A stretch of DNA of 16,960 bases from Desulfurococcales archaeon (GCA_027064845.1 JAMOPC010000100.1:1-16960), one strand, 5' to 3'; shown: positions 6,629 to 13,256, counted from the stretch's first letter. Numbers and translations: made by a program. The notes: a model not told the origin generated them from the letters alone.

Positions 6629-6943
6629 TTAGATACCGGCTTCTCTTAATATTGATTCTACCTCTGTGTCACTAAGTGTTACTCCAAACATCTTTCTAGC
6701 ATAGTGTTTAGCCCATTTCTTGAAGTAATCTCTTGTTCCAACCTTTTTCTTATAGTTTTCAGGCATGTCAGCCCATGCGGCTTCGTATGCTTTCTTTCTG
6801 TCTTCTTTGAATGGTTTAGCCTTGTATCCTGATATAGCGTCGCTCTTCGCATCGCTGAACTCAGTAGCCATTATTCCTGTTTTTCTCTTTAATGCTTTTA
6901 GAGCTTTTACAATCATATCTTTTTGCTCGTCTGAGAGAGGCAT
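6629..6943 (-). CDS. Small basic helical protein of unknown function (104 aa)
   Basis: The product is not recognised. It is Lys-rich and alpha-helical: helix 1 (DEQKDMIVKALKALKRKTG), a middle section around residues 26-50 (EFSDAKSDAISGYKAKPFKE), then helices (RKKAYEAAWADMPENYKKKV, RDYFKKWAKHYARKMFG, DTEVESILREAGI). Basic charge and aromatic/Lys helices would suit a DNA-binding or DNA-packaging protein, but this is only a guess. ATG 6941-6943 has GGTGA 7 nt ahead. It forms a single-gene unit: its TATA-like element is flanked by ATAACG/CGTTAT arms (6971-6997) and it is followed by the perfect inverted repeat. The arms match the promoter of the winged-helix gene, so it may be under that regulator. 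Confidence 0.75.
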   Translation of the reverse strand: MPLSDEQKDMIVKALKALKRKTGIMATEFSDAKSDAISGYKAKPFKEDRKKAYEAAWADMPENYKKKVGTRDYFKKWAKHYARKMFGVTLSDTEVESILREAGI

Positions 6944-6970
6944 ATTTTTTCACCATGCACTTACTCTGAT

Positions 6971-6997
6971 AATAACGTATATTATACATAGCGTTAT
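6971..6997 (-). promoter_or_regulatory. Promoter of the 6943 gene with flanking operator-like inverted repeat
   Basis: The TATA-like core (minus strand ATGTATAATATACG) about 38 nt from the start codon is framed by ATAACG at 6972-6977 and CGTTAT at 6992-6997, an inverted pair. The arm AATAACGTATAT (6971-6982) occurs again in inverse orientation at 7968-7979, in the leader of the winged-helix gene. A dimeric repressor bound here would cover the TATA box. Confidence 0.45.
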
Positions 6998-7112
6998 GGT
7001 TTACCACTACTCTGGTCAATGAACAGAACTGAGTACAGATAAAACCAATACAATACACTATATCACACAAACAACAAGAAAGGGAGGGGGAGGGGGGTAT
7101 AAAAAGTAATGA
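6998..7112. other. Non-coding stretch with a G-rich purine run
   Basis: No credible gene was found in the 169 nt between 6944 and 7112. The stretch 7076-7097 is purely purine on the plus strand and contains G-runs of 3, 5 and 6 (7082-7084, 7086-7090, 7092-7097), strikingly G-rich for such A+T-rich DNA. On the transcribed minus strand it reads as a C-rich run preceded by CTTTTTATA right after the stop of the membrane-protein gene; it may act in termination or form a triplex or quadruplex. Confidence 0.5.
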
Positions 7113-7652
7113 CTATTTCCTTATATGATACCAGTATACGTGTAGTGCTATTGTTCCAAACACTATTAATATGTATAGCCAAGCAGGTATTATTATATTT
7201 GGCATTACCCATAGATTACCGTTTATAAACAATGGTTTTCCAAGCATTACTGTTGTAAACATCCATGCTATGCTCCACCAACCTCCATGCATTGATACAA
7301 GCCCTACCGCTGTATCTAGTGGTTTAAGCGATGTTGCTGAAACGAATAGTGTCAGCAATGACAGTATTAGCACCCATATAAACGATTTAACGTCCCACAT
7401 ATCACCTACTAGTGCATCGGTTGTTCCTAGGAACAACCCGTATGTCACGAATAATAGACTTGCAATATTGTTTATTGACTCCACAATGTCTTTTTCCATA
7501 GCTTTACATGAATAGTGAATCCGTATAATTAATGCTCCAGAACCAATGGATAGAACTGTTAATGCCTCATTATATCTCCCATTAATTACAAGTATCAACG
7601 CTATTATGAACGCTAGTGGTATAGTGGCGTAAACATATAGTTTTTTACTCAA
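7113..7652 (-). CDS. Multi-pass membrane protein of unknown function (179 aa)
   Basis: Six hydrophobic segments are visible at about residues 6-24, 29-45, 60-77, 92-108, 123-140 and 152-174, with short loops and a basic C-terminal end (WYHIRK), so this is an integral membrane protein. No transporter or enzyme motif was recognised. A Trp/Gly/His-rich loop (SMHGGWWSIAW) between helices 4 and 5 is the most distinctive patch. The start is TTG 7650-7652, because GAGGTGA (which contains the stop of the upstream gene) is 5 nt ahead; a GTG at 7659-7661 lies inside that RBS. It is coupled to the winged-helix gene, so the two form one operon. It could be a virion membrane or host-envelope protein. Confidence 0.82.
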   Translation of the reverse strand: MSKKLYVYATIPLAFIIALILVINGRYNEALTVLSIGSGALIIRIHYSCKAMEKDIVESINNIASLLFVTYGLFLGTTDALVGDMWDVKSFIWVLILSLLTLFVSATSLKPLDTAVGLVSMHGGWWSIAWMFTTVMLGKPLFINGNLWVMPNIIIPAWLYILIVFGTIALHVYWYHIRK

Positions 7653-7657
7653 ATAAT

Positions 7658-7948
7658 TCACCTCATAAACCTCTTATAACATCCCTGAGGACTAGCCCAG
7701 CATTCATCATTCTCTTTTCCCGGAACTATTTCATAATATACTTTACCATACGGTGAATTAGTCTTATTCCATGTCTTCTCAGCGGGTCTTATCAGTCCAA
7801 GTTGCTTCAGTATCCAGAATACTGACTTTATATACGAGTACGACACATCTGGTCTATACTGTTTCCAGAAGTCGTATGGAGATATTTTACCCTCATATAA
7901 TAGTGCTCTTCTAATATCTAGTCCTATTGCTCTATGTGGTTTAGGCAT
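7658..7948 (-). CDS. Winged helix-turn-helix DNA-binding protein (96 aa)
   Basis: A small basic protein whose residues about 8-75 fit a winged helix: helix 1 (LDIRRALLYEGK), SPYDFWKQYRPDVSYSYI as helix 2-turn, recognition helix KSVFWILKQLGLI, then the wing (RPAEKTWNKTNSPYGKVYYE). The phrase YIKSVFWILKQLGLI followed by RP and a beta-hairpin is typical of archaeal wHTH transcription factors. The C-terminal tail has two Cys (ECWASPQGCYKR) that could pair or bind metal. ATG 7946-7948 has AGGTGAT 3 nt upstream. The leader contains ATATACGTTATT (7968-7979), repeated in inverse orientation at the 6943 promoter, so autoregulation and control of that gene are plausible (inference). It is coupled to the downstream membrane-protein gene. 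Confidence 0.82.
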   Translation of the reverse strand: MPKPHRAIGLDIRRALLYEGKISPYDFWKQYRPDVSYSYIKSVFWILKQLGLIRPAEKTWNKTNSPYGKVYYEIVPGKENDECWASPQGCYKRFMR

Positions 7949-7967
7949 AGTATCACCTAGTTATAAA

Positions 7968-7997
7968 ATATACGTTATTGAGCAGTATAAACGTTTT
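7968..7997 (-). promoter_or_regulatory. Promoter and operator-like element of the winged-helix gene
   Basis: The minus strand shows AAAACGTTTATACTG (7983-7997), a TATA-like box with an AAAACG flank 35-49 nt upstream of the ATG, nearly identical to the box at 9486-9502. Immediately downstream lies AATAACGTATAT (plus-strand ATATACGTTATT, 7968-7979), near the expected transcription start, a classic repressor position. A second A/T-rich stretch (7961-7970) is an alternative TATA box for a shorter leader. Confidence 0.45.
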
Positions 7998-8006
7998 TTA
8001 TCTCTT

Positions 8007-8159
8007 TCAATCAATAACTATTCCTGTATCAACACACCTGTACTTTACCAGTCTGTATTTCTGTATGTTCTCGTAGGCTTTCTCAATGTTTTCGGCTTCG
8101 ACTATTATCTTCAATAATTTGCCGCTCCTGTTTATCCCTATACATGCATAGAACCTCAT
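8007..8159 (-). CDS. 50-residue alpha/beta protein downstream of the AAA+ gene
   Basis: Starting at ATG 8157-8159, the frame encodes MRFYACIGINRSGKLLKIIV, then an amphipathic helix (EAENIEKAYENIQKYRLVKY) and a final strand (RCVDTGIVID). The strand-strand-helix-strand order looks like half of a ferredoxin-like fold; the layout is faintly like archaeal ribosomal protein LX/L20a, but length and sequence are not enough to claim this. GAGGT lies 9 nt upstream inside the end of the AAA+ gene, which stops 4 nt before this start, so it is the last gene of the Sm/AAA+ operon. Without it a 215-nt gap would remain. Coding call rests on context and composition. Confidence 0.65.
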   Translation of the reverse strand: MRFYACIGINRSGKLLKIIVEAENIEKAYENIQKYRLVKYRCVDTGIVID

Positions 8160-8163
8160 CGTA

Positions 8164-9231
8164 CTAGTACCTCATTCTACCATATTTTAGTAGCTGGTAT
8201 TTCTTCTTTATGCTTGGTGCTAGTATCTTTATGAGTCTCTTAGCATGTTCTACGTCTTTTACTTTTTTAAGCATTCTACCAATGTTTACAGCGTCTCTAG
8301 GGTCTCTAGTGTATTTTGCTAGTTCTTCTGCTATGAGTTCTGCTATTTCTTTCTTAACCTTTTCTCTCTGAGTCAATACGTTTACTACTACTGACTTGTA
8401 TTGTTCATCATTGTATTCTGGGAACTCTACTGGTAGGAATCTTGAGAGCAATGCCTTAGTTATCCTTGTAGGATCATTACATGCGGCGAATACTTTTACC
8501 CACATCTTCTCAGTTGCACGGAAATGACCCTTAGTAACAACTAGTAATCCAGACTCCATTATTGATAACAGTATATCCATCTCCCTAGGATCAATCTTGT
8601 CTATCTCATCTATCAATAGAATAGTTGGTCTGTTCTCTAACAGCATGTCTCGTATTCCCGCTTTGCTACTAGTAGATCCAAGAATATACATGCTTCCGGG
8701 AACATTCTCGTAAATATCTAGTAAGAAGAGGCTTTTAGCTGTAGCCGGTGGTCCTATTAGTAGTAGGTGTACTGGTGATGGTGACATTAGTGCTGTTTTC
8801 ACTACTTCTTTTTGTTCTTCTAATCCCTCTATTGCTGTGAACAAGTTGTTTACTATTTCTTCTGGTACTGCTAGGTCTTCTGGAATAGTTACAGGATATT
8901 TTGGCTTTGATGCATGTGTTGTTTTTTTCTTTGTCGGTGTTTTTTGTTTTGTTAATAGTTTTGAATACTGTCTAGCTGTCTTAAGTATTATTTCTATCTG
9001 TTCAATAGGGATTGCATTAGTGTATCTTGTAGCCTTGTTTGTTTTTTCATAAACTCTTATTATCCCTAGTCTTGACAGTAATCTTATATACCTAGATACC
9101 TCGTGTGGTTGAATACCTACCTCATAGTATTCGAAGTATTTTTCGCCTTTTTTCCTAAGTTCTATTATTTTTTCTATTATTTTCTGTAATTTGCTGTCCT
9201 TCGCTATTATCTCTACAGCGTTCTCGCTCAT
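8164..9231 (-). CDS. AAA+ ATPase with N-terminal winged helix (MCM/MoxR-like, helix-2-insert type)
   Basis: 355 residues. Residues about 14-70 fit a winged helix (KIIEKIIELRKKGEKYFEYY, VSRYIRLLSRLGIIRVYEK). A basic Lys/Thr linker at 92-112 leads to the AAA+ domain: Walker A GPPATAKS at 160-167, Walker B ILLIDE at 204-209, sensor 1 Asn252 in FAACNDPTR, and arginine finger Arg264 in LLSRF. The ATAKS Walker A and the MESGLLVVTKGHF segment before sensor 1 resemble MCM helicases and the wider MCM/MoxR clade; it is too short for an MCM. A lid domain follows at about 275-345. Such a protein could remodel DNA for replication or act as an ATP-dependent regulator. ATG 9229-9231 has AGGTGAT 3 nt upstream. 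It sits 13 nt after the Sm-like gene and before the 50-residue gene, in one operon. Confidence 0.88.
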   Translation of the reverse strand: MSENAVEIIAKDSKLQKIIEKIIELRKKGEKYFEYYEVGIQPHEVSRYIRLLSRLGIIRVYEKTNKATRYTNAIPIEQIEIILKTARQYSKLLTKQKTPTKKKTTHASKPKYPVTIPEDLAVPEEIVNNLFTAIEGLEEQKEVVKTALMSPSPVHLLLIGPPATAKSLFLLDIYENVPGSMYILGSTSSKAGIRDMLLENRPTILLIDEIDKIDPREMDILLSIMESGLLVVTKGHFRATEKMWVKVFAACNDPTRITKALLSRFLPVEFPEYNDEQYKSVVVNVLTQREKVKKEIAELIAEELAKYTRDPRDAVNIGRMLKKVKDVEHAKRLIKILAPSIKKKYQLLKYGRMRY

Positions 9232-9244
9232 ATAATCACCTTTT

Positions 9245-9454
9245 CTAGTAGTTGTTCATGTATGCTACTGCAATAATGCTTGATCCACGTACAACTATTT
9301 TTGGATAATTCATTTTAGAGCATTTGTTATTGATACATATCTCTACTGTAGCCTCTGTTATAGTCACGTTCATGTGGTTGTCTATTTTTTCGAGGTTACC
9401 TCTTACAACACCGTTTATTTCTCCAGAACAAAAATATACTTCTACCTTGTTCAT
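9245..9454 (-). CDS. Sm-like (Lsm) RNA-binding protein
   Basis: 69 residues with both Sm signatures. Sm1: hydrophobic strands, Gly11, Gly15-x-x-x-Gly19, then LEKIDNHMNVTITEA (21-35), including the conserved D-x-HMN. Sm2: KIVVRGSSIIAVAYM (52-66) with the diagnostic Arg56-Gly57. His27, Asn29 and Arg56 occupy positions that form the uridine-binding pocket in archaeal Sm proteins. The fold is a five-stranded barrel that assembles into hexa- or heptameric rings; here the usual N-terminal helix is almost absent, and Cys40/Cys45 flank the variable loop. ATG 9452-9454 follows TTGGTG by 6 nt; TTG and GTG codons further up belong to that RBS. First gene of an operon with the AAA+ ATPase. Sm proteins bind U-rich RNA; the target here is unknown. 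Family call firm, role inferred. Confidence 0.87.
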   Translation of the reverse strand: MNKVEVYFCSGEINGVVRGNLEKIDNHMNVTITEATVEICINNKCSKMNYPKIVVRGSSIIAVAYMNNY

Positions 9455-9485
9455 AATATGCACCAATTAAAAAATAATTGTTAAA

Positions 9486-9502
9486 CAGTATAAAAACGTT
9501 TT
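9486..9502 (-). promoter_or_regulatory. Probable promoter for the Sm-like/AAA+/50-aa operon
   Basis: The minus strand reads AAAACGTTTTTATACTG, a TATA-like box with AAAACG flank 32-48 nt before the ATG, and closely matches the box of the winged-helix gene (7983-7997). A short inverted repeat CAATTA/TAATTG (9464-9480, 5-nt spacer) lies near the expected transcription start and RBS and could be an operator. Confidence 0.5.
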
Positions 9503-9505
9503 AAT

Positions 9506-9814
9506 TTACGAGAATAGTATTTTCTGAGCAAACCTCTTTGCTAGGTATCTTGCAACAAGATCTATTTCTTCTGGATTACCAGTACCAACTATTCTACTTG
9601 CTAGTGTTCTAGCCCATTCTGATTTTGCAATGCTCTCTACAAGCTCATTATATATTTTACGTATTCTATCGTATGATAGCCTGTATTTCTTGCCATCAAC
9701 TTCTATTACTTCTGTTCCCGGTGGATCGAACAGTCTATATACCATGTATGCTAGTCCTAAACCTCCAACTACTAGTAGCATTTTACCTATATTGCTTTCA
9801 ACTATTTCTTTCAT
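9506..9814 (-). CDS. Membrane-anchored small protein of unknown function (102 aa)
   Basis: A short N-terminal segment (MKEIVESN), one transmembrane helix at about residues 9-27 (IGKMLLVVGGLGLAYMVYRL), a Pro/Gly linker (FDPPGTEV), a beta-hairpin (VIEVDGKKYRLS) and a helical C-terminal region of about 55 residues (YDRIRKIYNELVESIAKSEW, then EEIDLVARYLAKRFAQKIL). This predicts an anchored protein with a basic helical domain on one side of the membrane. No family recognised. Start ATG 9812-9814 is 5 nt after AGGTGA; a GTG nine bases earlier is part of the RBS. It has its own TATA-like box (9845-9860) and is followed by 50 nt before the next operon, so it is probably a single-gene unit. Confidence 0.78.
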   Translation of the reverse strand: MKEIVESNIGKMLLVVGGLGLAYMVYRLFDPPGTEVIEVDGKKYRLSYDRIRKIYNELVESIAKSEWARTLASRIVGTGNPEEIDLVARYLAKRFAQKILFS

Positions 9815-9844
9815 GGGTTTCACCTAGTAATAAATGTGTATAAA

Positions 9845-9860
9845 GAGTATTATAAAAATA
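9845..9860 (-). promoter_or_regulatory. Probable promoter of the 9814 gene, overlapping the upstream gene's T-rich terminator
   Basis: The minus strand reads TATTTTTATAATACTC about 31-46 nt from the ATG. It is preceded by a T-rich run just after the stop at 9875, which could end the MoxR operon transcript. The promoter and terminator signals are therefore interleaved in 50 nt. Confidence 0.4.
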
Positions 9861-9874
9861 AAAAATCATTTTTG

Positions 9875-10330
9875 TTATTCTGACTCGTACTTCTTTATTG
9901 CTTCATCTATTTTAGCTATTGCTTCATCAACGTTCTTGAACGGTTTCTTAATTATTTTTTCAACATCTTCTTTGGATATGTTTATTTTCTTCGATACAGC
10001 CGTCTCATATAGTCTGTCACGCATGTATTTTACCCATACGTCATTACCTGCTAGTGCTAGTTTAAGCAGGTATGCTTCGTCCAATGCATCATATATTGCT
10101 GATAGGTATCCAGTTACTTTGCCTGAACGGAACATCTCGTTAGCAACATCTATTAAGTTTGAAAATCCTTTTACATAGTTCTTTAGCTGTTTAAATGATT
10201 CTATCAAAAACTTTTCTTCATCGTCTTTGTATTCTGTTCTTAGTTTTTCAAGCTTTGACTTGAAGTTAGAAATGGCTTCTCCAAGTAATGTCATAAAAGC
10301 ATAGTCTTCAAGCTCTTCACGACTAGCCAT
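9875..10330 (-). CDS. Helical protein of unknown function co-transcribed with MoxR (151 aa)
   Basis: The product is not recognised. It is almost entirely alpha-helical and strongly charged: REELEDYAFMTLLGEAISNF, KLEKLRTEYKDDEEKF, SFKQLKNYVKGFSNLIDVAN, GYLSAIYDALDEAYLLKLAL, then a C-terminal helical pair (KEDVEKIIKKPFKNVDEAIA). There is no membrane helix or catalytic motif. ATG 10328-10330 is preceded by GGGTG, 1 nt after the MoxR stop; a GTG nine bases earlier overlaps that RBS. Its position as third gene of the VWA-MoxR-X unit suggests an adaptor or substrate of the ATPase complex, since MoxR/VWA operons usually carry such partners; that is inference from context. Confidence 0.78.
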   Translation of the reverse strand: MASREELEDYAFMTLLGEAISNFKSKLEKLRTEYKDDEEKFLIESFKQLKNYVKGFSNLIDVANEMFRSGKVTGYLSAIYDALDEAYLLKLALAGNDVWVKYMRDRLYETAVSKKINISKEDVEKIIKKPFKNVDEAIAKIDEAIKKYESE

Positions 10331-10331
10331 T

Positions 10332-11780
10332 TTATACACCCATCTCCTCCATTTTCTTTATTATCTCATTTACTGCTTCTTCTATCTGTTTCTTTATTTC
10401 TTCTTTACTCATTATTATTTCTTCTACCGGCTTGGTGAATCTCAGAGATGTTAGTGTTACTACTAGTTCACCTACAGATCCTAGGTTTGCAACCAGTATT
10501 TCACAAGTATTCTTGATTAGTCTCAGGTGCTTGTCTTCTTCATTAGTTATTGTTTTTCTCACACTACTACATGATCCGTATTTACTTATTATTTCTAAGC
10601 ATATCTTCTTGAACATGCTTTCAGGCTCGTATCCAAGACTCTTATATAGCTTATATAGTTCTATTGATACCCTTGTCCATGATCTCGGAGTTGGTACTTT
10701 TTCGTCAGGCTTTATTATTGCCGGTGCTTTAGGCTCTGGTGCAAATTTTTCTCTCATTATCTTCACTATTCTGCCAATCATTTTTATCCATTGATCTCCA
10801 AATACCCTGTTCATATATTTTATCCATTGCTCTGGTGTAGGTGCAACGGTATTGTATATCTCGAAACGATCTGCTAGTGGTGGAGGTAGTTTGTGAGCTA
10901 TTCCCCTAGCATATTCGGGTGGGTTACCAGCGGATACTATCAGTACTGCGTTGTTGAACTTTGTAAAACCAGAACGTCTGTCAAGTATTATCTGATAACT
11001 AGCTGATAACACGTCTTTTCTGCTAATGTTTGTGAACTCGTCTAGGAACAGTACTCCGGGTGCAATGCTTAACACGTAAGCCCATCCAAAAGGCTTGTAC
11101 CTAGTAACCTTTTTACCAGTAATGTCTGGAATTCCTAATAAGTCGCTTGGCTCAGCAGATGATAGTCTGAAATCAATATATACGAAATATGTCCAAGGAG
11201 TAGAGTCTATCATTTCAACTTCTTTCTCAGTACCCTTGAAATCAATGAACTGTAAACCATATCTATTAGCTAGTTTTAACGCAACACGTCTAACTGTCTC
11301 TGATTTACCTATACCCGGTGGTCCTATGAATAGCATTGATGGCGGTGGCTGTATGTATTTTGCAAGTCTTAGTAATAGGTCTTCATACATTTTCCTCATT
11401 TTTGCAATATCCATTCCTCTTAGTAATTCGTCTACCTGTGTCATTACCGTGTTTACAGATGTTTCTACACATACCTCGTAGTCTCCCGGCTGTCCCTTAC
11501 ACTCTTCCCTAGCGGCTATTTCTGCGTATTTCCTGTATGTTTCTTTTACTTTGTCTATTCCGTATCTGTCGTATGTATAGTTGAATACTGATAGCATTAT
11601 GTAGAAGTCCTCCATGTGCGAGATATATCTTGTCATTATGAGTTCTTCCATCTCGTCAGGAGTCAATGATCTTACCTCTACTACTCTGGTCTTCTTACCA
11701 TAATGGATTATTTCACGTATAATAACCATAATGCCTACTGGTGCTAATACACTAATAATGTCTTTGTCATTGTTACTCAT
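10332..11780 (-). CDS. MoxR-family AAA+ ATPase
   Basis: 482 residues, longer than ordinary MoxR (about 310-330) because of an N-terminal extension of about 125 residues and a C-terminal extension. AAA+ core: Walker A GPPGIGKS at 153-160, the MoxR-type DLLGIPD at 213-219, Walker B VLFLDE at 243-248, sensor 1 Asn286 in SAGNPPEY, and arginine finger Arg305 in LADRF. MoxR proteins are ATP-driven chaperones or remodelling factors working with VWA proteins, and a VWA gene lies 36 nt upstream in the same direction. The N-terminal part is helical with Cys94 and Cys104; the C-terminus is a Glu/Lys-rich helix (KEEIKKQIEEAVNEIIKKME). ATG 11778-11780 has GGTGGTG 3 nt ahead; upstream TTG/GTG codons lie in the RBS. 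Comparable MoxR genes occur in Acidianus two-tailed virus. Family call firm. Confidence 0.92.
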   Translation of the reverse strand: MSNNDKDIISVLAPVGIMVIIREIIHYGKKTRVVEVRSLTPDEMEELIMTRYISHMEDFYIMLSVFNYTYDRYGIDKVKETYRKYAEIAAREECKGQPGDYEVCVETSVNTVMTQVDELLRGMDIAKMRKMYEDLLLRLAKYIQPPPSMLFIGPPGIGKSETVRRVALKLANRYGLQFIDFKGTEKEVEMIDSTPWTYFVYIDFRLSSAEPSDLLGIPDITGKKVTRYKPFGWAYVLSIAPGVLFLDEFTNISRKDVLSASYQIILDRRSGFTKFNNAVLIVSAGNPPEYARGIAHKLPPPLADRFEIYNTVAPTPEQWIKYMNRVFGDQWIKMIGRIVKIMREKFAPEPKAPAIIKPDEKVPTPRSWTRVSIELYKLYKSLGYEPESMFKKICLEIISKYGSCSSVRKTITNEEDKHLRLIKNTCEILVANLGSVGELVVTLTSLRFTKPVEEIIMSKEEIKKQIEEAVNEIIKKMEEMGV

Positions 11781-11816
11781 TCGCACCACCAATAATTTGA
11801 TTGTATTTAATCAATA

Positions 11817-13256
11817 TTATATCTTAGAGTCGTAGTAGTTTATAGTTATCCATGTCTTGAATGCTTCTGGAACTTTGCCGGTATATATGTATAGTGCCGC
11901 ATACACGTTGGAGGCTATGGTGTCAGCTAATGACTTTACTTCTTCCGTGTCTACATCGAATATGTATCCATCCGTGAATATCATTACCACGTCTTCGCTC
12001 TCCATGACCTCTGTAGCTTTCTTTAATGCGTCATATATGACAGTACCGCCATGTGGTGCTTTCCTTATAGCTTCCTTTACTTCATCAATATCTATCTGTT
12101 CCCCGCTAAGCTCTCCTACAACACCGTCAGAGAACATTATCAGGTATATGTTTCCACCGTTTCTCTCAAGTATCTCGTTTATCTCTGATAACATGTTGCT
12201 GTATTCCTGATCGGTTATTGAGCCTGACACGTCAAGTATAAGCAGTACTCTTGGAGGTCCTAGTCTCTTGTATCCGGGTGTTAGGTATGGTGTTCTCCTG
12301 TTTATAACCATCCATGTAGATAGTACTTCTTCTCCCCTACCAGATACTATGTCTTCAAGTATTTCGGACCAGTCTATCTTAGGCTCATGTATCTTGAACA
12401 ATATGTCTAGTATTGCTCCCCTACCTACACCAGCGTATTTTTCTATCTTTGAACGGGTTTTCTCTATTTCTTCTCTGACTCTCTTCTCTATTTCTTCTGG
12501 TGTTAATGGTTTTCCTCCCTCTGTTTTTGGAAGGGTTTTCCTAGGGTCTAGTATGTCTCCCAGTCCACCATTATCAGGTGATCTTATGTAGTCATCTATT
12601 CTTTTATGATCTACTTTGTCTGGGTCTATTCTGCATTCTCTGAGAACCTTGTTGATATACGACATTATTGTTCCATACATTGATGGCACGGTTGCAGAAT
12701 TCCAGTACTTGGTTTCATGTGGTAGTAGCTTTGTTGCTAGTTTTTTGGCTATTTCTATGCAGTCTGGTCTATCTATTTTATTTAATGTGTTCTCTAATGC
12801 TTTTACTATTGACCGTTCAATGTTTTCTGGGAATATGAATTCTTTATAGTAGTCTTCTGGTACTATATAGTTTTTCAAATGTATTGTGCGGTTTACTTCG
12901 CAGTCGGTTGCTATGTTCCCTATTTGGGGATGATATAGTCTGTAGACATTGGTGTGTGCAAAAACTATATGGAGTGCTTCGTGGAGCAATGTGAACCCAA
13001 TCCTTATAGGGTAGTCTTTTTTGCTAAGCTCGTTTCTCAGGAATTCCTCGCTCACATATATGTATACTCCATCGGTAGCCGCAGTATTTATTATTGCTGA
13101 TAATGGCTCGTCTTTCCTTATTAGTAGTATCTTGTCGCTGTACATGAAGTCGTCTATTAGGAGACCTATTACCCTAGTAGCTGGGTTTATTATGATTGTT
13201 TTTATGGCTTCATCTATTTTTTCCTTATAACTGGTCTTCCTAATGCTTACAGGCAT
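11817..13256 (-). CDS. VWA-domain protein with N-terminal HExxH metallopeptidase-like domain (DUF2201 type)
   Basis: 479 residues. The N-terminal half is a putative metallopeptidase domain: LHEALHIVFAH (His92, Glu93, His96, His101) followed by NIATDCEVN, the layout of DUF2201_N/VWA-associated metallopeptidases. A charged helical linker (about 205-300) leads to a VWA domain with an intact MIDAS: Asp342-x-Ser344-Gly-Ser346 in LDVSGS, Thr405 in HGGTVIYDA and Asp429 in IFTDG. In bacteria and archaea this architecture is encoded beside MoxR ATPases, as here, and is thought to work with them in protein-complex remodelling; whether the HExxH is proteolytically active is unknown. ATG 13254-13256 has GGTGG at RBS distance; a TATA-like box lies at 13289-13302. 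First gene of the leftward operon VWA-MoxR-151 aa and directly at the divergent promoter region. Confidence 0.93.
   Translation of the reverse strand: MPVSIRKTSYKEKIDEAIKTIIINPATRVIGLLIDDFMYSDKILLIRKDEPLSAIINTAATDGVYIYVSEEFLRNELSKKDYPIRIGFTLLHEALHIVFAHTNVYRLYHPQIGNIATDCEVNRTIHLKNYIVPEDYYKEFIFPENIERSIVKALENTLNKIDRPDCIEIAKKLATKLLPHETKYWNSATVPSMYGTIMSYINKVLRECRIDPDKVDHKRIDDYIRSPDNGGLGDILDPRKTLPKTEGGKPLTPEEIEKRVREEIEKTRSKIEKYAGVGRGAILDILFKIHEPKIDWSEILEDIVSGRGEEVLSTWMVINRRTPYLTPGYKRLGPPRVLLILDVSGSITDQEYSNMLSEINEILERNGGNIYLIMFSDGVVGELSGEQIDIDEVKEAIRKAPHGGTVIYDALKKATEVMESEDVVMIFTDGYIFDVDTEEVKSLADTIASNVYAALYIYTGKVPEAFKTWITINYYDSKI

Noticed and set aside
6861..7070. A 69-codon minus-strand frame with several Cys
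   Set aside because: It overlaps the well-supported 6629-6943 gene in another frame, has no RBS at its start, and shows an unlikely composition in its overlapping half.
7113..7661. Assignment of the six-helix membrane protein to a holin or transporter family
   Set aside because: Hydrophobic segments alone are visible; no motif supports a specific family.
11797..11814. TTGATT/AATCAA inverted repeat between the VWA and MoxR genes
   Set aside because: A 6-bp match with a 6-nt spacer is common by chance in such A+T-rich DNA, and the genes probably share one transcript, so no separate regulatory feature is claimed.
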